Origin: a virus
DNA: 39,924 nt
Virus record (IMG/VR): IMGVR_UViG_3300032579_000041
Coordinates: 1 to 39,924 of that record
Direction: 5' to 3' (one strand)
Shown here: one piece after another, positions 1 through 8,600 of the stretch
Layout: the number at the start of each line of letters is the position of its first letter
Position numbering within the stretch: position 1 is the stretch's first letter
Notes under the pieces: model-generated
Told to the model about the DNA's origin: nothing
Database searches by the model: none
Seen by the model: only the letters and a program-made list of their open reading frames with translations
Position numbers and translations under genes: made by a program

Positions 1-92
1 TTGGCAAAGATGTGATGATAGACACCAATGGTGAATTTCATGGCACTTATGCTCAATGGAAAGCTGCAAGACAGGCTGGAAAAGTCAGATAA
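1..92 (+). CDS. Scaffolding protein, C-terminal fragment (window edge)
   Basis: This is the last 30 codons of the scaffold gene, in frame and ending in TAA at 90-92. It is base-for-base the end of the complete gene at 34219-35130, so the truncation is caused by the window edge and is not a real pseudogene. Basic residues near the end (QWKAARQAGKVR) suit the coat-binding C-terminal tail known for P22-type scaffolds. Confidence 0.9.
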   Translation, partial: GKDVMIDTNGEFHGTYAQWKAARQAGKVR

Positions 93-127
93 ACCTAATT
101 TTTTTGGAGAATTAAAATGGCAAATAC
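1..127. repeat. 127-bp exact direct repeat, left copy
   Basis: Bases 1-127 are identical to 35039-35165; the first mismatch is 128 (g) against 35166 (c). The repeat holds the scaffold C-terminus, the intergenic ribosome binding site and the first codons of the coat gene. An exact 127-base identity beginning at the very first base equals a common maximum k-mer in de Bruijn assemblers. I read it as the branch point where a circular genome closed on itself and then continued into a second strain. Confidence 0.95.
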
Positions 128-1642
128 GCTATTAACTATCTCTAAAATCACCAACGAAGCGTTGATGGTTTTAGAAAACGAATTAACATTTACATCAGAA
201 GTAGACCGCAACTATGATGACCAATTCGCTGTTGTTGGCGCAAAAATTGGCGCAACAGTTAACGTTCGTAGACCTGGTCGTTTCATCGGTACAACTGGCC
301 CAGCTTTAAACGTAGAGGACTTGAACGAAACTTCAGTTCCTGTTACTTTATCAACCCAGTTCCATGTGGATAAACGTATGTCCACATATCAAGAGGCTTA
401 TTTACTAGCTGCTTGATTGGCAAAATTCTCTCTGATTGACTTGGAAGCCCAGAAGTGGGCGACAGGGCGCAAGCAAGGCAACTGTGCAGCGTGAACGACT
501 AAGTGAGAGAACCCTGATAAAGGGATGCGATAGTCTGAACATTGGGATAACTTAACAAGAAACCGATGAGAGCGACCTGAAGCGGAAGCTCCACTACAGA
601 ACAGCGTAGGGGTAACAGAATGACACAATTCACAACACAGGACTTAGCATTGTCCTTGGATATGTTTAGCGACAGAATCCTAAAGCCTGCTGTAGCTGCT
701 ATTGCCAACAAAATTGACTTTGATGGCACGACTACTGCTGCTTTAAACACAGCTAACATCGTTGGTACTGCTGGTACTCCTCCAACTGGCTTGTATACAT
801 ACTTGTCAGCACAGGCTTACCTCGATTCCGAAGGCGCACCTCGTGATGGTCGTAGATCATGTATCGTTGAGCCGTTCACTTCTGCAACTATCGTTGACAG
901 CTTGAAAGGTTTATTTGTTCCTACTGAGCAGATCTCTAGCCAATATACAAAAGGCTTGATGGGTCGTGATTCAGGCGGTATGAACTGGAAGCTTGACCAA
1001 AACATCGTGTCACAAACTTTTGGTAACTTCTCTAGCTCAACTGTAACTGCTTCTGTAGCTACAACAACTGCAACTGGTTTCTTGACATCTGGTTGGGCTT
1101 CACAGTCCACTATCACTTTGACTGCTGCTAATACAGGCACAATCAACTTGAACGCTGGTGACACTTTCACTATCGCTGGTGTATATGCAACTAACCCACA
1201 AAATCGCCAACCATACGGCACAAACAAACTGCGTTCATTCGTAGTTAAATCTGCTGTTAGCGTAGCTTCAGGTGCTTCTGTTTCTGTAATCGTATCTCCA
1301 GCAGTTATCTCTGGCGGTCAGTTCCAGAACGTAAGTATTCCTGTTCCTGCTGCTTCTGCTGCTGTGACATTCTTTGCTTCACAATACAATGCAAGTGGAA
1401 ATGGTTTAGTTTCTCCACAAAACATCGTAATGCATCGCAATGCGTTCACAATGGCTATGGCTGACCTTGAGTTGCCTGAAGGCGTTCACTTTGCTGGTCG
1501 TGCAAGCGACAAGGAAATTGGTCTATCAATGCGTGTAGTTCGTCAATACACCATTAACAATGACTCAATCCCTACTCGTGTTGACGTTCTGTATGGTTGG
1601 GCTCCTTTGTATCCTGAACTCGCTTGCCGAGTTGCAGCTTAA
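117..1642 (+). CDS. Major coat protein (haplotype A), split by a group I intron
   Basis: Exon 1 is 117-371 (85 codons) and exon 2 is 623-1642 (339 codons plus stop). Joined, they give 424 residues, exactly the length of the uninterrupted coat protein at 35155-36429 and collinear with it without indels. The family is the P22 gp5-like coat protein (P22 coat is about 430 residues), recognised by the MANTLLTISKITNEAL start and the LMGRDSGGMNWKLDQN segment. The protein forms the procapsid shell with the upstream scaffold. Unspliced mRNA would stop at TGA 414-416 after 14 intron-encoded residues, giving a 99-residue dead product, so splicing should be essential. The ribosome binding site is ggaga at 106-110. 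Differences from haplotype B are mostly synonymous. Confidence 0.93.
372..622 (+). ncRNA. Group I self-splicing intron, 251 nt, no ORF
   Basis: The boundaries come from comparison with the intron-free coat gene: the 5' exon ends in T371 and the intron ends in G622, the canonical group I U and omega-G. P1: exon 364-371 pairs with 380-387 over seven Watson-Crick pairs plus the splice-site U:G (371:380). P3: TTCTCTC 426-432 with GAGAGAA 505-511. P5-like hairpin: GCCCA 447-451 with TGGGC 456-460. P7: GACTA 497-501 with TAGTC 531-535. P8: CCCT 512-515 with AGGG 521-524. A hairpin with CTAC/GTAG arms near 592-610 is a likely P9 element. The order P3-P5-P7-P3'-P8-P7' is that of a group I core. At 251 nt it is near the minimal size and cannot encode its own endonuclease. 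Confidence 0.9.
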
Positions 1643-1668
1643 TAATTAACGGATAAAGGAAAACTATT

Positions 1669-2109
1669 ATGTCTAATCCAGGACCAGCAGTAACCACTTC
1701 GGCTCACCCAAGTAATGTAACAACTAATCAAGCGCAACGATTATTGGGTGTACTTAAAGGTGTGAATGTAAATGCAGCATCAGGAAGTTTCTTCCCTTTG
1801 CCAATCATTAACTCTACAACTTACCAGCCTAACTTATTAGTAGTTACTAACTCTAATAATGCAGGTGCAGCTACAGGTACTTTAACAAGTTTAGTATTAG
1901 GCATTACTACAACAGGTAGTGGTACACCAACTTCATTGTTTGGTGCTATTACTGCTTCACAGTTAGCTACAGTTCTTGGTGTAAGCCAAGTGGCAGCTTC
2001 TGCGGTGGTAACGTCTTATAACCAACAAGCGTTATTTGTCAATATTGCAACTACTACTGCGGTAGTAGGTACAGTTGATGTTTACGTTTATGGTTACGAC
2101 TTTAGTTAA
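1669..2109 (+). CDS. Putative head accessory/decoration protein (haplotype A)
   Basis: 146 residues, small and rich in Ala, Thr, Val and Asn, with the alternating pattern of a beta-structured virion protein. It directly follows the coat gene (26-base gap, ribosome binding site aaagga). Its counterpart at 36482-36925 shares the N-terminus (pattern NPGPAV, HPSN, LGVLKGV) and the C-terminus (TVDVYxYGYD), while the middle is strongly diverged. The coat protein beside it is almost unchanged, so this protein probably has exposed, fast-evolving surfaces. A capsid decoration role is inferred from position only; no motif proves it. Confidence 0.6.
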   Translation: MSNPGPAVTTSAHPSNVTTNQAQRLLGVLKGVNVNAASGSFFPLPIINSTTYQPNLLVVTNSNNAGAATGTLTSLVLGITTTGSGTPTSLFGAITASQLATVLGVSQVAASAVVTSYNQQALFVNIATTTAVVGTVDVYVYGYDFS

Positions 2110-2135
2110 TATCAAGTATCTTGAAGTATTAGGAT

Positions 2136-2166
2136 AAAAGCCATGCCCAAAAAGTATGGCTTTTTT
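2136..2166 (+). terminator. Intrinsic terminator
   Basis: Stem AAAAGCCAT 2136-2144 pairs with ATGGCTTTT 2156-2164 around an 11-base loop, followed by a T tract to 2166. The same hairpin stands at the same place in haplotype B (36948-36979). Confidence 0.85.
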
Positions 2167-2177
2167 CTTATTTAACA

Positions 2178-2183
2178 TATAAT
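2178..2183 (+). promoter_or_regulatory. Candidate promoter -10 box after the terminator
   Basis: A perfect TATAAT lies 27 bases before the ATG at 2211, just after the terminator. No good -35 is visible at the usual spacing, since that position falls in the terminator arm. The same box is kept at 36990-36995 in haplotype B within otherwise changing sequence. A phage-specific activator or an alternative -35 would be needed. Confidence 0.45.
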
Positions 2184-2210
2184 TGAAGTACCTTATCTAA
2201 AGGAAAAATC

Positions 2211-2537
2211 ATGCCTTCTACTACTATTGCTCGTGGAAATGCAATTAGCACTTTCTACATTGCTCCATCACTTACTCCAGTTTCAGTATTGACATACGTT
2301 AGCCCATCTCAGACATTTAATGTGCCTGGCTTGCAAACTACTGACATTGTTTCTGTAATTGGATATAACGGCACTCAAACTTCAGGCATTATTGTTGCTG
2401 AAGCTGATTGTTTAACTGCTGGCGTATTGTCTGTTCAGTTTGGCAACATTACTGCTGGTACTTTGACTCCTGCTGCTGGTGTTTATACAATTCAAGTTGT
2501 ACGACCTGAAGGTTCATTGCCTGTAACGGCTGTTTAA
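2211..2537 (+). CDS. Small structural protein, unknown function (haplotype A)
   Basis: 108 residues, beta-rich in appearance, Thr, Val and Gly rich, with no recognised motif. It is the first gene after the terminator plus TATAAT module, with ribosome binding site aaagga. The haplotype B counterpart at 37023-37346 has nearly the same length (107) and shares only short stretches (TTxxRGN near the start, a VPG motif in the middle), so it is among the most diverged proteins of the block. Probably a virion surface or fibre accessory protein, inferred from position and divergence. Confidence 0.6.
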   Translation: MPSTTIARGNAISTFYIAPSLTPVSVLTYVSPSQTFNVPGLQTTDIVSVIGYNGTQTSGIIVAEADCLTAGVLSVQFGNITAGTLTPAAGVYTIQVVRPEGSLPVTAV

Positions 2538-2548
2538 GGAGCTACATC

Positions 2549-2884
2549 ATGGCTTACAATTCGGCTTTTTCTCCTTTTGGAGCTACTTATTTGGTTGGAA
2601 CATCAGCCGTTCAAGTTAAAAGTAGCAATAATGTGTATCCTTCTGGGTATCGTATTTGCAACATTACTTCTAGCTTAATTCATGTAGGATGGGCTCCTCA
2701 AGAACCTAATGATGCAACAGTTACTCCTGTTGCAACTGCTCCTACTGCTGGTGTGCCTTCTATGAATGTATTAGCTATTCCTGCTAATGCTGTTGGTGTT
2801 TTTAGTTCTATTCCACCTAATGCGTGGTTTATTTCTAGTGCATCCGCAAGTGCAGAAATTACTCCTGGTGAAGGAATTTCATAA
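2549..2884 (+). CDS. Small conserved structural protein (haplotype A)
   Basis: 111 residues beginning MAYNSAFSPFGATYLVG. It is well conserved with the 112-residue haplotype B protein at 37358-37696, unlike its upstream neighbour. Shared elements are SSNNVYPSGYRI, the IPPNAWF segment and the SAEITPGEGI terminus. Its stop overlaps the next start as TAATG, so translation is coupled. Function is not recognised; conservation and location suggest a core virion or fibre-connector part. Confidence 0.65.
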   Translation: MAYNSAFSPFGATYLVGTSAVQVKSSNNVYPSGYRICNITSSLIHVGWAPQEPNDATVTPVATAPTAGVPSMNVLAIPANAVGVFSSIPPNAWFISSASASAEITPGEGIS

Positions 2885-3372
2885 TGGCAACTTCTAACGC
2901 TGTAGCAAGCACTTCAACTCAAAATATTGTTCCAGTTCAAGCTGCATTTAATACTGCTGGAGCTTGTTTGGGTTTAGTTGGCCCAGGTGGTGCATATTTT
3001 TCACCACCTTTAAGTGGAAATGCTGAAAATCCAGCGACTCTTTCGCTTGACGGATCATTGGTAATTTCAAGCGTAAATCCAACTGTTGCTTCAGGATTTG
3101 GTACTTCACCAACAATTACTGGAACAAATACTGCTGCATTTAAAGTAGTAGTTGGTACTGGCGGTGCTGCTGGAGGAACAATTACTTTGCCAGCAGCAGC
3201 TAATGGTTGGGTATGTCAAGCTTTTGATGTAACGGCTGGCACAACATTGTTTTTACAACAAACTGGAAGCACTACCACTTCTATTTCCGTAACTAGTTTT
3301 AGCATCACTTCAGGCTTGGCTGCAAATATGACTGCTGGCGATGTTATTCTATTTATGGCAATGGCTTATTAA
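2884..3372 (+). CDS. Structural protein, unknown (haplotype A)
   Basis: 162 residues. The N-terminus (QNIVPVQAAFNTAGACLGLVG) resembles that of the next gene (DQNLLPVQAYFDVYGNFQ), suggesting a shared N-terminal attachment module: NxxPVQAxF followed by a small aromatic or glycine-rich patch. The remainder is a Gly, Thr and Ala-rich beta-type sequence. Its counterpart at 37696-38184 is the same length. Coupled to the upstream gene through TAATG and followed after 8 bases by the fibre gene with ribosome binding site aaggagc. Likely a tail or fibre accessory protein. Confidence 0.6.
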   Translation: MATSNAVASTSTQNIVPVQAAFNTAGACLGLVGPGGAYFSPPLSGNAENPATLSLDGSLVISSVNPTVASGFGTSPTITGTNTAAFKVVVGTGGAAGGTITLPAAANGWVCQAFDVTAGTTLFLQQTGSTTTSISVTSFSITSGLAANMTAGDVILFMAMAY

Positions 3373-3380
3373 GGAGCATT

Positions 3381-5789
3381 ATGGCTGGCCCTTCTTCAAC
3401 AGTAGATCAAAACCTACTGCCAGTTCAGGCTTATTTTGATGTTTATGGAAATTTCCAAACATTTATAGGTCAGGGTCAGCCTTTTTATGCAACGCTTAAT
3501 CCTGTTCAATCAGGGTTAACCATTACCAATAGTACGATTAATAGCACCACAATCGGAGCTACAAGCCCTTCTACTGGCGTTTTTACTAATATCTCTACAG
3601 CTACTGGTCAGATTTCAACTGCTCCTTCTTCTGCTACCGATATAACAAATAAACTGTATGTAGATACTATTGCTCAAGGCTTAAACCCTAAAGCTGCTTG
3701 TAAAGTAGGAACTTTAACTAATATTACTTTGTCAGGTTTACAGACGATTGATGGTTATTCAGTCTTGGCTGGTAATCGAGTATTAGTTAAGAATCAAACA
3801 GCAACAGCCGATAACGGCATTTATGTAGCCTCTGCAAGCGCATGGACTAGAGCAGTTGACATGGATGTATGGGCAGAAGTGCCAGGAGCCTACACAGTCG
3901 TTTTATACGGCTCTCAAGCAAATACTGCATGGGTATCTACTTCTGCTGATACAGGAACTATTGGAGTTACTCCAATTACTTTTGTTCAGTTCTCTGGAAT
4001 CTCTACTTATTATGCTGGCACAGGGTTAACCCTTGCTTCTAATACTTTTAGTATTACCAATACTGCCGTTACTACTGGCACTTATGGAAATGCTGCAAGA
4101 ACGATTACTCAAACAGTAAATCAGCAAGGGCAACTCACTAACATTTTTGACCAGCCTATTGCTATTGCTGCTACTCAAATTACAAGCGGAACAATTAGTT
4201 CTAGCTTGATTAGCGGTTCTTATACTGGAATTACTGGTGTAGGAACATTGACTGCTGGAACTTGGAACGCAACTACTATTGGTGTTGCTTATGGCGGTAC
4301 TGGGGCAACAACATTTACTGCTGGATATTTAAAAGCTAGTGGCACAACGGCATTTAGCACAGTTGCTTCTATTCCAAGTTCAGATATTACTGGCCTTGGC
4401 ACAATGTCAACTCAAAATGCCAATGCTGTAGCAATTACTGGCGGTACTATTTCAGGTCTTTCTAGTCCTTTGCCTGTAGCTTCAGGTGGTACAGGCGCAG
4501 CTACTTTGACAGGCTATGTTAAAGGCAATGGAACAGGCGCATTTACAGCTTCTGCAACAATCCCAAATACAGCAATTACTGGTTTGGGTACTATGTCAAC
4601 TCAAAACGCTAATGGCGTTGCAATTACTGGTGGCACTTTAAATGGAGTAGCAATCGGTGGAACAACTGCTGGTGATGGTACTTTTGATATTCTTACTGCC
4701 AATGTATCAAGATTAAATACTGCAACTGCAACAAGTCTGACTATTGGCACTTTGCCATATACGCCAGCTAATGCTTTAATTACAGCGCAAAGCTCTGCTA
4801 CATCGTTCAATCAAGTAATTATTAGCAATACAAACAATACAAGCACAACTGCTTCTACAGACTATATTGTTAATAATTACAACTCTACCGATACCACCTA
4901 TTATGGTGACTTTGGTATGAACGGCAATGCCTTTACAGGCACAGGCGCATTTAATCAGGCAAATAATGTCTATTTAACTGCTACTACTGTCGATTTAGCG
5001 ATTGGCACAACAACTGCTAATGCTATTCATTTTGTAGTAAATGGTGGTGCTACTGATGCAGCAACAATTAGCTCTGCTGGTATTTTCTCTTTAGGAACAG
5101 CTTTAGCGATTGCTTCAGGCGGTACAAACTCTACAGCAACTCCTACGGCTGGCGGTATTGCCTATGGAACTGGTACTGCTTATGCTTTTAGCGCAGTAGG
5201 TACAACAGGGCAAGTTTTAACCTCTCAAGGTGCAGGGGCTCCAACCTGGACTACTCCAACTTCCTATGCGACTGTTACCGATGACACCACTACAAATGCA
5301 ACTCGTTATCCTTTGTTCGCTAATCAAACAACTGGAAACCTTACAACTGAATATACAAGCTCTACTAAGTACCAGTTCAATCCTTCTACTGGCCTTCTTA
5401 CAGCCACAGGATTTAGCGGATCAGGCGCAAATTTAACTTCTTTGCCAGCAGGACAGCTTTCAGGAACTATTCCTAGTGGAGTTTTAGGCAATTCAACTCT
5501 TTATATTGGCACAACTGCCGTAGTTTTGAACGCAGCAAGCGGATCAATTACTTCTTTAGCGGTCAATATTAGCGGTTCTGCTGCAAGTGCAACAACAGCT
5601 ACAACTGCCACAAATGCAAATAACGTAGCTATTACTGATGACACTTCTACAGCAGCAACTTTTTATCCAACAATCGTAAGTAGTTCTACAGGAAATTTGC
5701 CTGTTAAAACTTCTTCCACTAAACTTCAATTTAACCCATCGACAGGAGTTCTAACTTCTACTGGCGGTATGGGTGGAGGAGCTTTCTAG
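3381..5789 (+). CDS. Large tail fibre protein (haplotype A)
   Basis: 802 residues. The N-terminal part has a PVQAxF module, then an STTIGATSPSTGVFT motif typical of podovirus fibres. Residues about 90-205 form a domain (KLYVDTIAQGLNPKAACKV onward, with VLVKNQ, NGIYV and AWTRA motifs) that I know from many phage fibre proteins. The remainder is a repetitive trimeric-fibre shaft with repeats of the kind GLGTMSTQNANAVAITGGT and VASGGTG. It ends GGGAF. Its TAG is directly followed, in the same frame, by the ATG of the next fibre gene. Haplotype B has a partly similar gene at 38193. It should bind the receptor or connect to the next fibre protein. Confidence 0.85.
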   Translation: MAGPSSTVDQNLLPVQAYFDVYGNFQTFIGQGQPFYATLNPVQSGLTITNSTINSTTIGATSPSTGVFTNISTATGQISTAPSSATDITNKLYVDTIAQGLNPKAACKVGTLTNITLSGLQTIDGYSVLAGNRVLVKNQTATADNGIYVASASAWTRAVDMDVWAEVPGAYTVVLYGSQANTAWVSTSADTGTIGVTPITFVQFSGISTYYAGTGLTLASNTFSITNTAVTTGTYGNAARTITQTVNQQGQLTNIFDQPIAIAATQITSGTISSSLISGSYTGITGVGTLTAGTWNATTIGVAYGGTGATTFTAGYLKASGTTAFSTVASIPSSDITGLGTMSTQNANAVAITGGTISGLSSPLPVASGGTGAATLTGYVKGNGTGAFTASATIPNTAITGLGTMSTQNANGVAITGGTLNGVAIGGTTAGDGTFDILTANVSRLNTATATSLTIGTLPYTPANALITAQSSATSFNQVIISNTNNTSTTASTDYIVNNYNSTDTTYYGDFGMNGNAFTGTGAFNQANNVYLTATTVDLAIGTTTANAIHFVVNGGATDAATISSAGIFSLGTALAIASGGTNSTATPTAGGIAYGTGTAYAFSAVGTTGQVLTSQGAGAPTWTTPTSYATVTDDTTTNATRYPLFANQTTGNLTTEYTSSTKYQFNPSTGLLTATGFSGSGANLTSLPAGQLSGTIPSGVLGNSTLYIGTTAVVLNAASGSITSLAVNISGSAASATTATTATNANNVAITDDTSTAATFYPTIVSSSTGNLPVKTSSTKLQFNPSTGVLTSTGGMGGGAF

Positions 5790-7286
5790 ATGGCGCAAAC
5801 AGGATTTACCCCCCTATTAATATATTCAAGCTCTACAGGAGGCAATGCTCCTACTGCTGGCAATCTATTAAATAACGCCACAGGCTCTGAATTAGCCATC
5901 AATATTGCTGATGGCAAGCTTTTCTATAAAGATTCTGGTGGTTCTGTTCAGGTAATAGCCTGGAAAACCACTCCAACAACTGCTGGTGGTACTGGTCTTA
6001 CTTCATGGACTGCTGGTCAACTTCCTTACTATTCTTCAGGAACAGCTCTAAGCCAATTAAATATTGGAACTAGCGGTTACTTTTTAACTTCTAGTGGATC
6101 TGCGCCTCAATGGACTGATCCTACAACTCTTGCTGTTACCAGTATTAGTTTTGGATCTACTGGATTAACACCTTCCACAGCCACAAAAGGTGCTGTAACT
6201 GTTGCAGGATTGTTGGCAACTGGATATGGTGGAACAGGATTAACTGGATTTACAGCAGCCAATAATGCCATTTATTCCACTTCATCTTCAGCTTTAACTG
6301 CTGGAACTTTACCAGTTGCTGCTGGTGGAACAGGATTAACAAGTCTTACTGCAAACTATATTCCTTATGGCAATGGAACAGGGGCATTTAGTTCTACTTC
6401 TGCTTTTACTTATACAAGTACAGGTCTTGGCGTAGGAACATCTGCTACTTCTATTATTGATTGCCGAGTTGACCAAGCTTCAACTACATATTTAACTGTT
6501 CAAAATAGATACCATAACAGTACGCTTACACAAAAAGCTGGTTTAAAACTACAGCTTGGTGATATTTCAGAGTCTTTTAAATGGTGTTCTGTAGAAGCAT
6601 ACCCAGCATCCGCTTATGAGTCTGGTGGTGGTATTACATTTAATACATATAACGGCACAACGCCTGCTGAAGTAATGCGTATGTATCCTACTGGCGGTGT
6701 TTCTATTGGTAACACTACAGATCCAGGAGCAACTAACTTATCTGTAAACGGCAAATGTATTGTAAGTGGAACAGCAATAACGAATATTGGTGGTTCGTCT
6801 TTAAATCATGAAGTCTATGCAAATGGTAATGGTGCTATTGGCGGTTATCAATTAGGTGCTGGTGGTTATGTCTATAACTCATACGCTGTAAGTAATGGTG
6901 GTACTTATTACCATGTTTATTTTAGCGATGCAGGAACTTCTCATGGAAGTATTACATCAAATGGTACAACTACTTCTTATAACATTACTTCAGACTATAG
7001 ATTAAAAGAAAATGTAGCTCCAATGCAAAACGCTTTGGAAACTATTGCAAAATTAAACCCAGTAACTTATAAATGGGTAAATTCTGAATTAACAGGACAA
7101 GGTTTTATTGCCCATGAATTACAAGAAGTTGTGCCAGATTGTGTAACTGGAGAAAAAGATGCTGTTGATAAAGACGGAAACCCTGTTTATCAGCAAATGG
7201 ATTCTTCATTTCTAATTGGTCTTTTAACAAAATCAATTCAAGAATTAAACGAAAAATTTGATGCTTATGTAGCATCTCACCCATAA
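5790..7286 (+). CDS. Tail fibre protein with C-terminal S74 chaperone domain
   Basis: 498 residues. The first two thirds are shaft repeats (GGTGL, YGNGTGAFSSTS). The C-terminal ~95 residues match the Peptidase_S74 intramolecular chaperone domain: SDYRLKENV, then LNPVTYKW, GFIAHELQEVVPD, and an LIGLLTKSIQELNEK coiled segment. In this family the domain trimerises and folds the fibre, then cuts itself off at the serine before DxRLK. The start codon follows the upstream TAG with no gap and in frame. This is likely the distal receptor-binding part of a two-piece fibre. Confidence 0.88.
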   Translation: MAQTGFTPLLIYSSSTGGNAPTAGNLLNNATGSELAINIADGKLFYKDSGGSVQVIAWKTTPTTAGGTGLTSWTAGQLPYYSSGTALSQLNIGTSGYFLTSSGSAPQWTDPTTLAVTSISFGSTGLTPSTATKGAVTVAGLLATGYGGTGLTGFTAANNAIYSTSSSALTAGTLPVAAGGTGLTSLTANYIPYGNGTGAFSSTSAFTYTSTGLGVGTSATSIIDCRVDQASTTYLTVQNRYHNSTLTQKAGLKLQLGDISESFKWCSVEAYPASAYESGGGITFNTYNGTTPAEVMRMYPTGGVSIGNTTDPGATNLSVNGKCIVSGTAITNIGGSSLNHEVYANGNGAIGGYQLGAGGYVYNSYAVSNGGTYYHVYFSDAGTSHGSITSNGTTTSYNITSDYRLKENVAPMQNALETIAKLNPVTYKWVNSELTGQGFIAHELQEVVPDCVTGEKDAVDKDGNPVYQQMDSSFLIGLLTKSIQELNEKFDAYVASHP

Positions 7287-7295
7287 GGTTAAATT

Positions 7296-8600
7296 ATGAC
7301 TACACTTATTCCAAAAATTGACTTTAAAAATGGTGGCTCTACTCCTGTAGGTGCAGTCAATAGAACAATTAATCAAAAATTAGAAGAAACAGTTTCTGTT
7401 GGTGATTTTGGAGCAGTAGGTGATGGAACTACTGATGATACAACGGCTATTCAAAATGCTTTAAATGCATCATCTGTTCTTAATTTTGTTGCAGGAAAAA
7501 CATACAAAATAACTTCTGTATTAACAAAAACAGGAGATATTATTATTAATGGTAATAATGCTGTTTTTAATGTTACTGGAGATATTAATGGATTCTCTTT
7601 TTCTAGTGGAAATGTAATATTTAATAATATTGTTATTACTAGAAATGGCTCTCCTCAAACTTCTACATTAGCTGCAATAGTAACAACTAATCCAATATCA
7701 ACTTATTTTTCTAATGTAAATGTTGCATATTTTCATATTGGTTTTAATTTTGCAACAACAACAGCATTAACTTTAGTTCAAGATTGTTCAGCACAACAAT
7801 GCACTACTGGATTTCAAAATACAAGCACTCCAGGTTCTGCTACTACTACTGTTTTTGATAGATGCTATGCTTTGTCTTGTGGAACTGGTTATTATTTATA
7901 CAATGTAACAGATGGCGAATTTAGAAATTGTGCTGTAGATATTGGCTCTCTTTCTTATACTGTAACAAATACAAATGCCTTTACATTATCTTCTTGTGGT
8001 TCAATAAATTTTTATGTAAGCCATATTGAAGGCAATCCATATGCAGGAAACTTTACTTGTTATTCATTCACAAATACGGATTCTGTAAATATTATTGGTG
8101 ATGATATTGATATTTATCAAAATTCCAATACGACAACTTTATTTAGTGTTTATAACACTTCTCATGTAAATATTTTAGGTTGTCGTCAAACAACTTATGC
8201 AACACAGCCTACTACTATCCGTTATCAAATGATTACAGATAATGTAGCAAATACTAATTATTTATATTCATTTAATAATAAATTTGTTGATACAAATTGC
8301 ACAATTAGACAAGGAAATTCTGGTTCAGGAAATGTTGGTGTAAGTTGGGTGACAGAAAATAACACCCCTAACAGCACAAATCCTAATGCCTATAAATTAA
8401 CAGGCACTAATAATGGTGTTGCTACTAATACTTTTGCTCCTGGGGATGGAACTCCTATATGGACAAGTGGTTCAGGAAGTCCTAATGGAGTAGTAACTGC
8501 CGTAGTTGGTTCTATGTTTACAAGAACAGATGGTGGAACTTCTACTACTTTATATGTAAAAGAATCAGGCTCTGGAAATACTGGTTGGGTAGCAAAATGA
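7296..8600 (+). CDS. Pectate-lyase-like beta-helix tail spike protein
   Basis: 434 residues. After a short N-terminal linker (VNRTINQKLEE) comes the pectate-lyase-3 entry motif VSVGDFGAVGDGTTDDTTAI (about residues 33-52), which opens right-handed beta-helix spikes. The rest is Asn, Thr and Ile rich with repeated short strands, and the C-terminus (LYVKESGSGNTGWVAK) is of the kind that caps phage fibres. Such spikes often degrade host surface polysaccharide; I cannot identify catalytic residues here. The stop overlaps the next start (ATGA). Confidence 0.83.
   Translation: MTTLIPKIDFKNGGSTPVGAVNRTINQKLEETVSVGDFGAVGDGTTDDTTAIQNALNASSVLNFVAGKTYKITSVLTKTGDIIINGNNAVFNVTGDINGFSFSSGNVIFNNIVITRNGSPQTSTLAAIVTTNPISTYFSNVNVAYFHIGFNFATTTALTLVQDCSAQQCTTGFQNTSTPGSATTTVFDRCYALSCGTGYYLYNVTDGEFRNCAVDIGSLSYTVTNTNAFTLSSCGSINFYVSHIEGNPYAGNFTCYSFTNTDSVNIIGDDIDIYQNSNTTTLFSVYNTSHVNILGCRQTTYATQPTTIRYQMITDNVANTNYLYSFNNKFVDTNCTIRQGNSGSGNVGVSWVTENNTPNSTNPNAYKLTGTNNGVATNTFAPGDGTPIWTSGSGSPNGVVTAVVGSMFTRTDGGTSTTLYVKESGSGNTGWVAK

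Noticed and set aside
117-622. Coat gene A as a frameshifted pseudogene
   Set aside because: The rest of the gene is intact and under protein constraint. The insertion has group I boundaries and core, and removal restores the exact reading frame and length.
398-1227. Minus-strand ORFs over the coat gene (398-628, 499-759, 817-1227) and their counterparts in haplotype B
   Set aside because: They lie opposite a strongly conserved coat gene or the intron, have no ribosome binding sites or motifs, and mirror its codon pattern.
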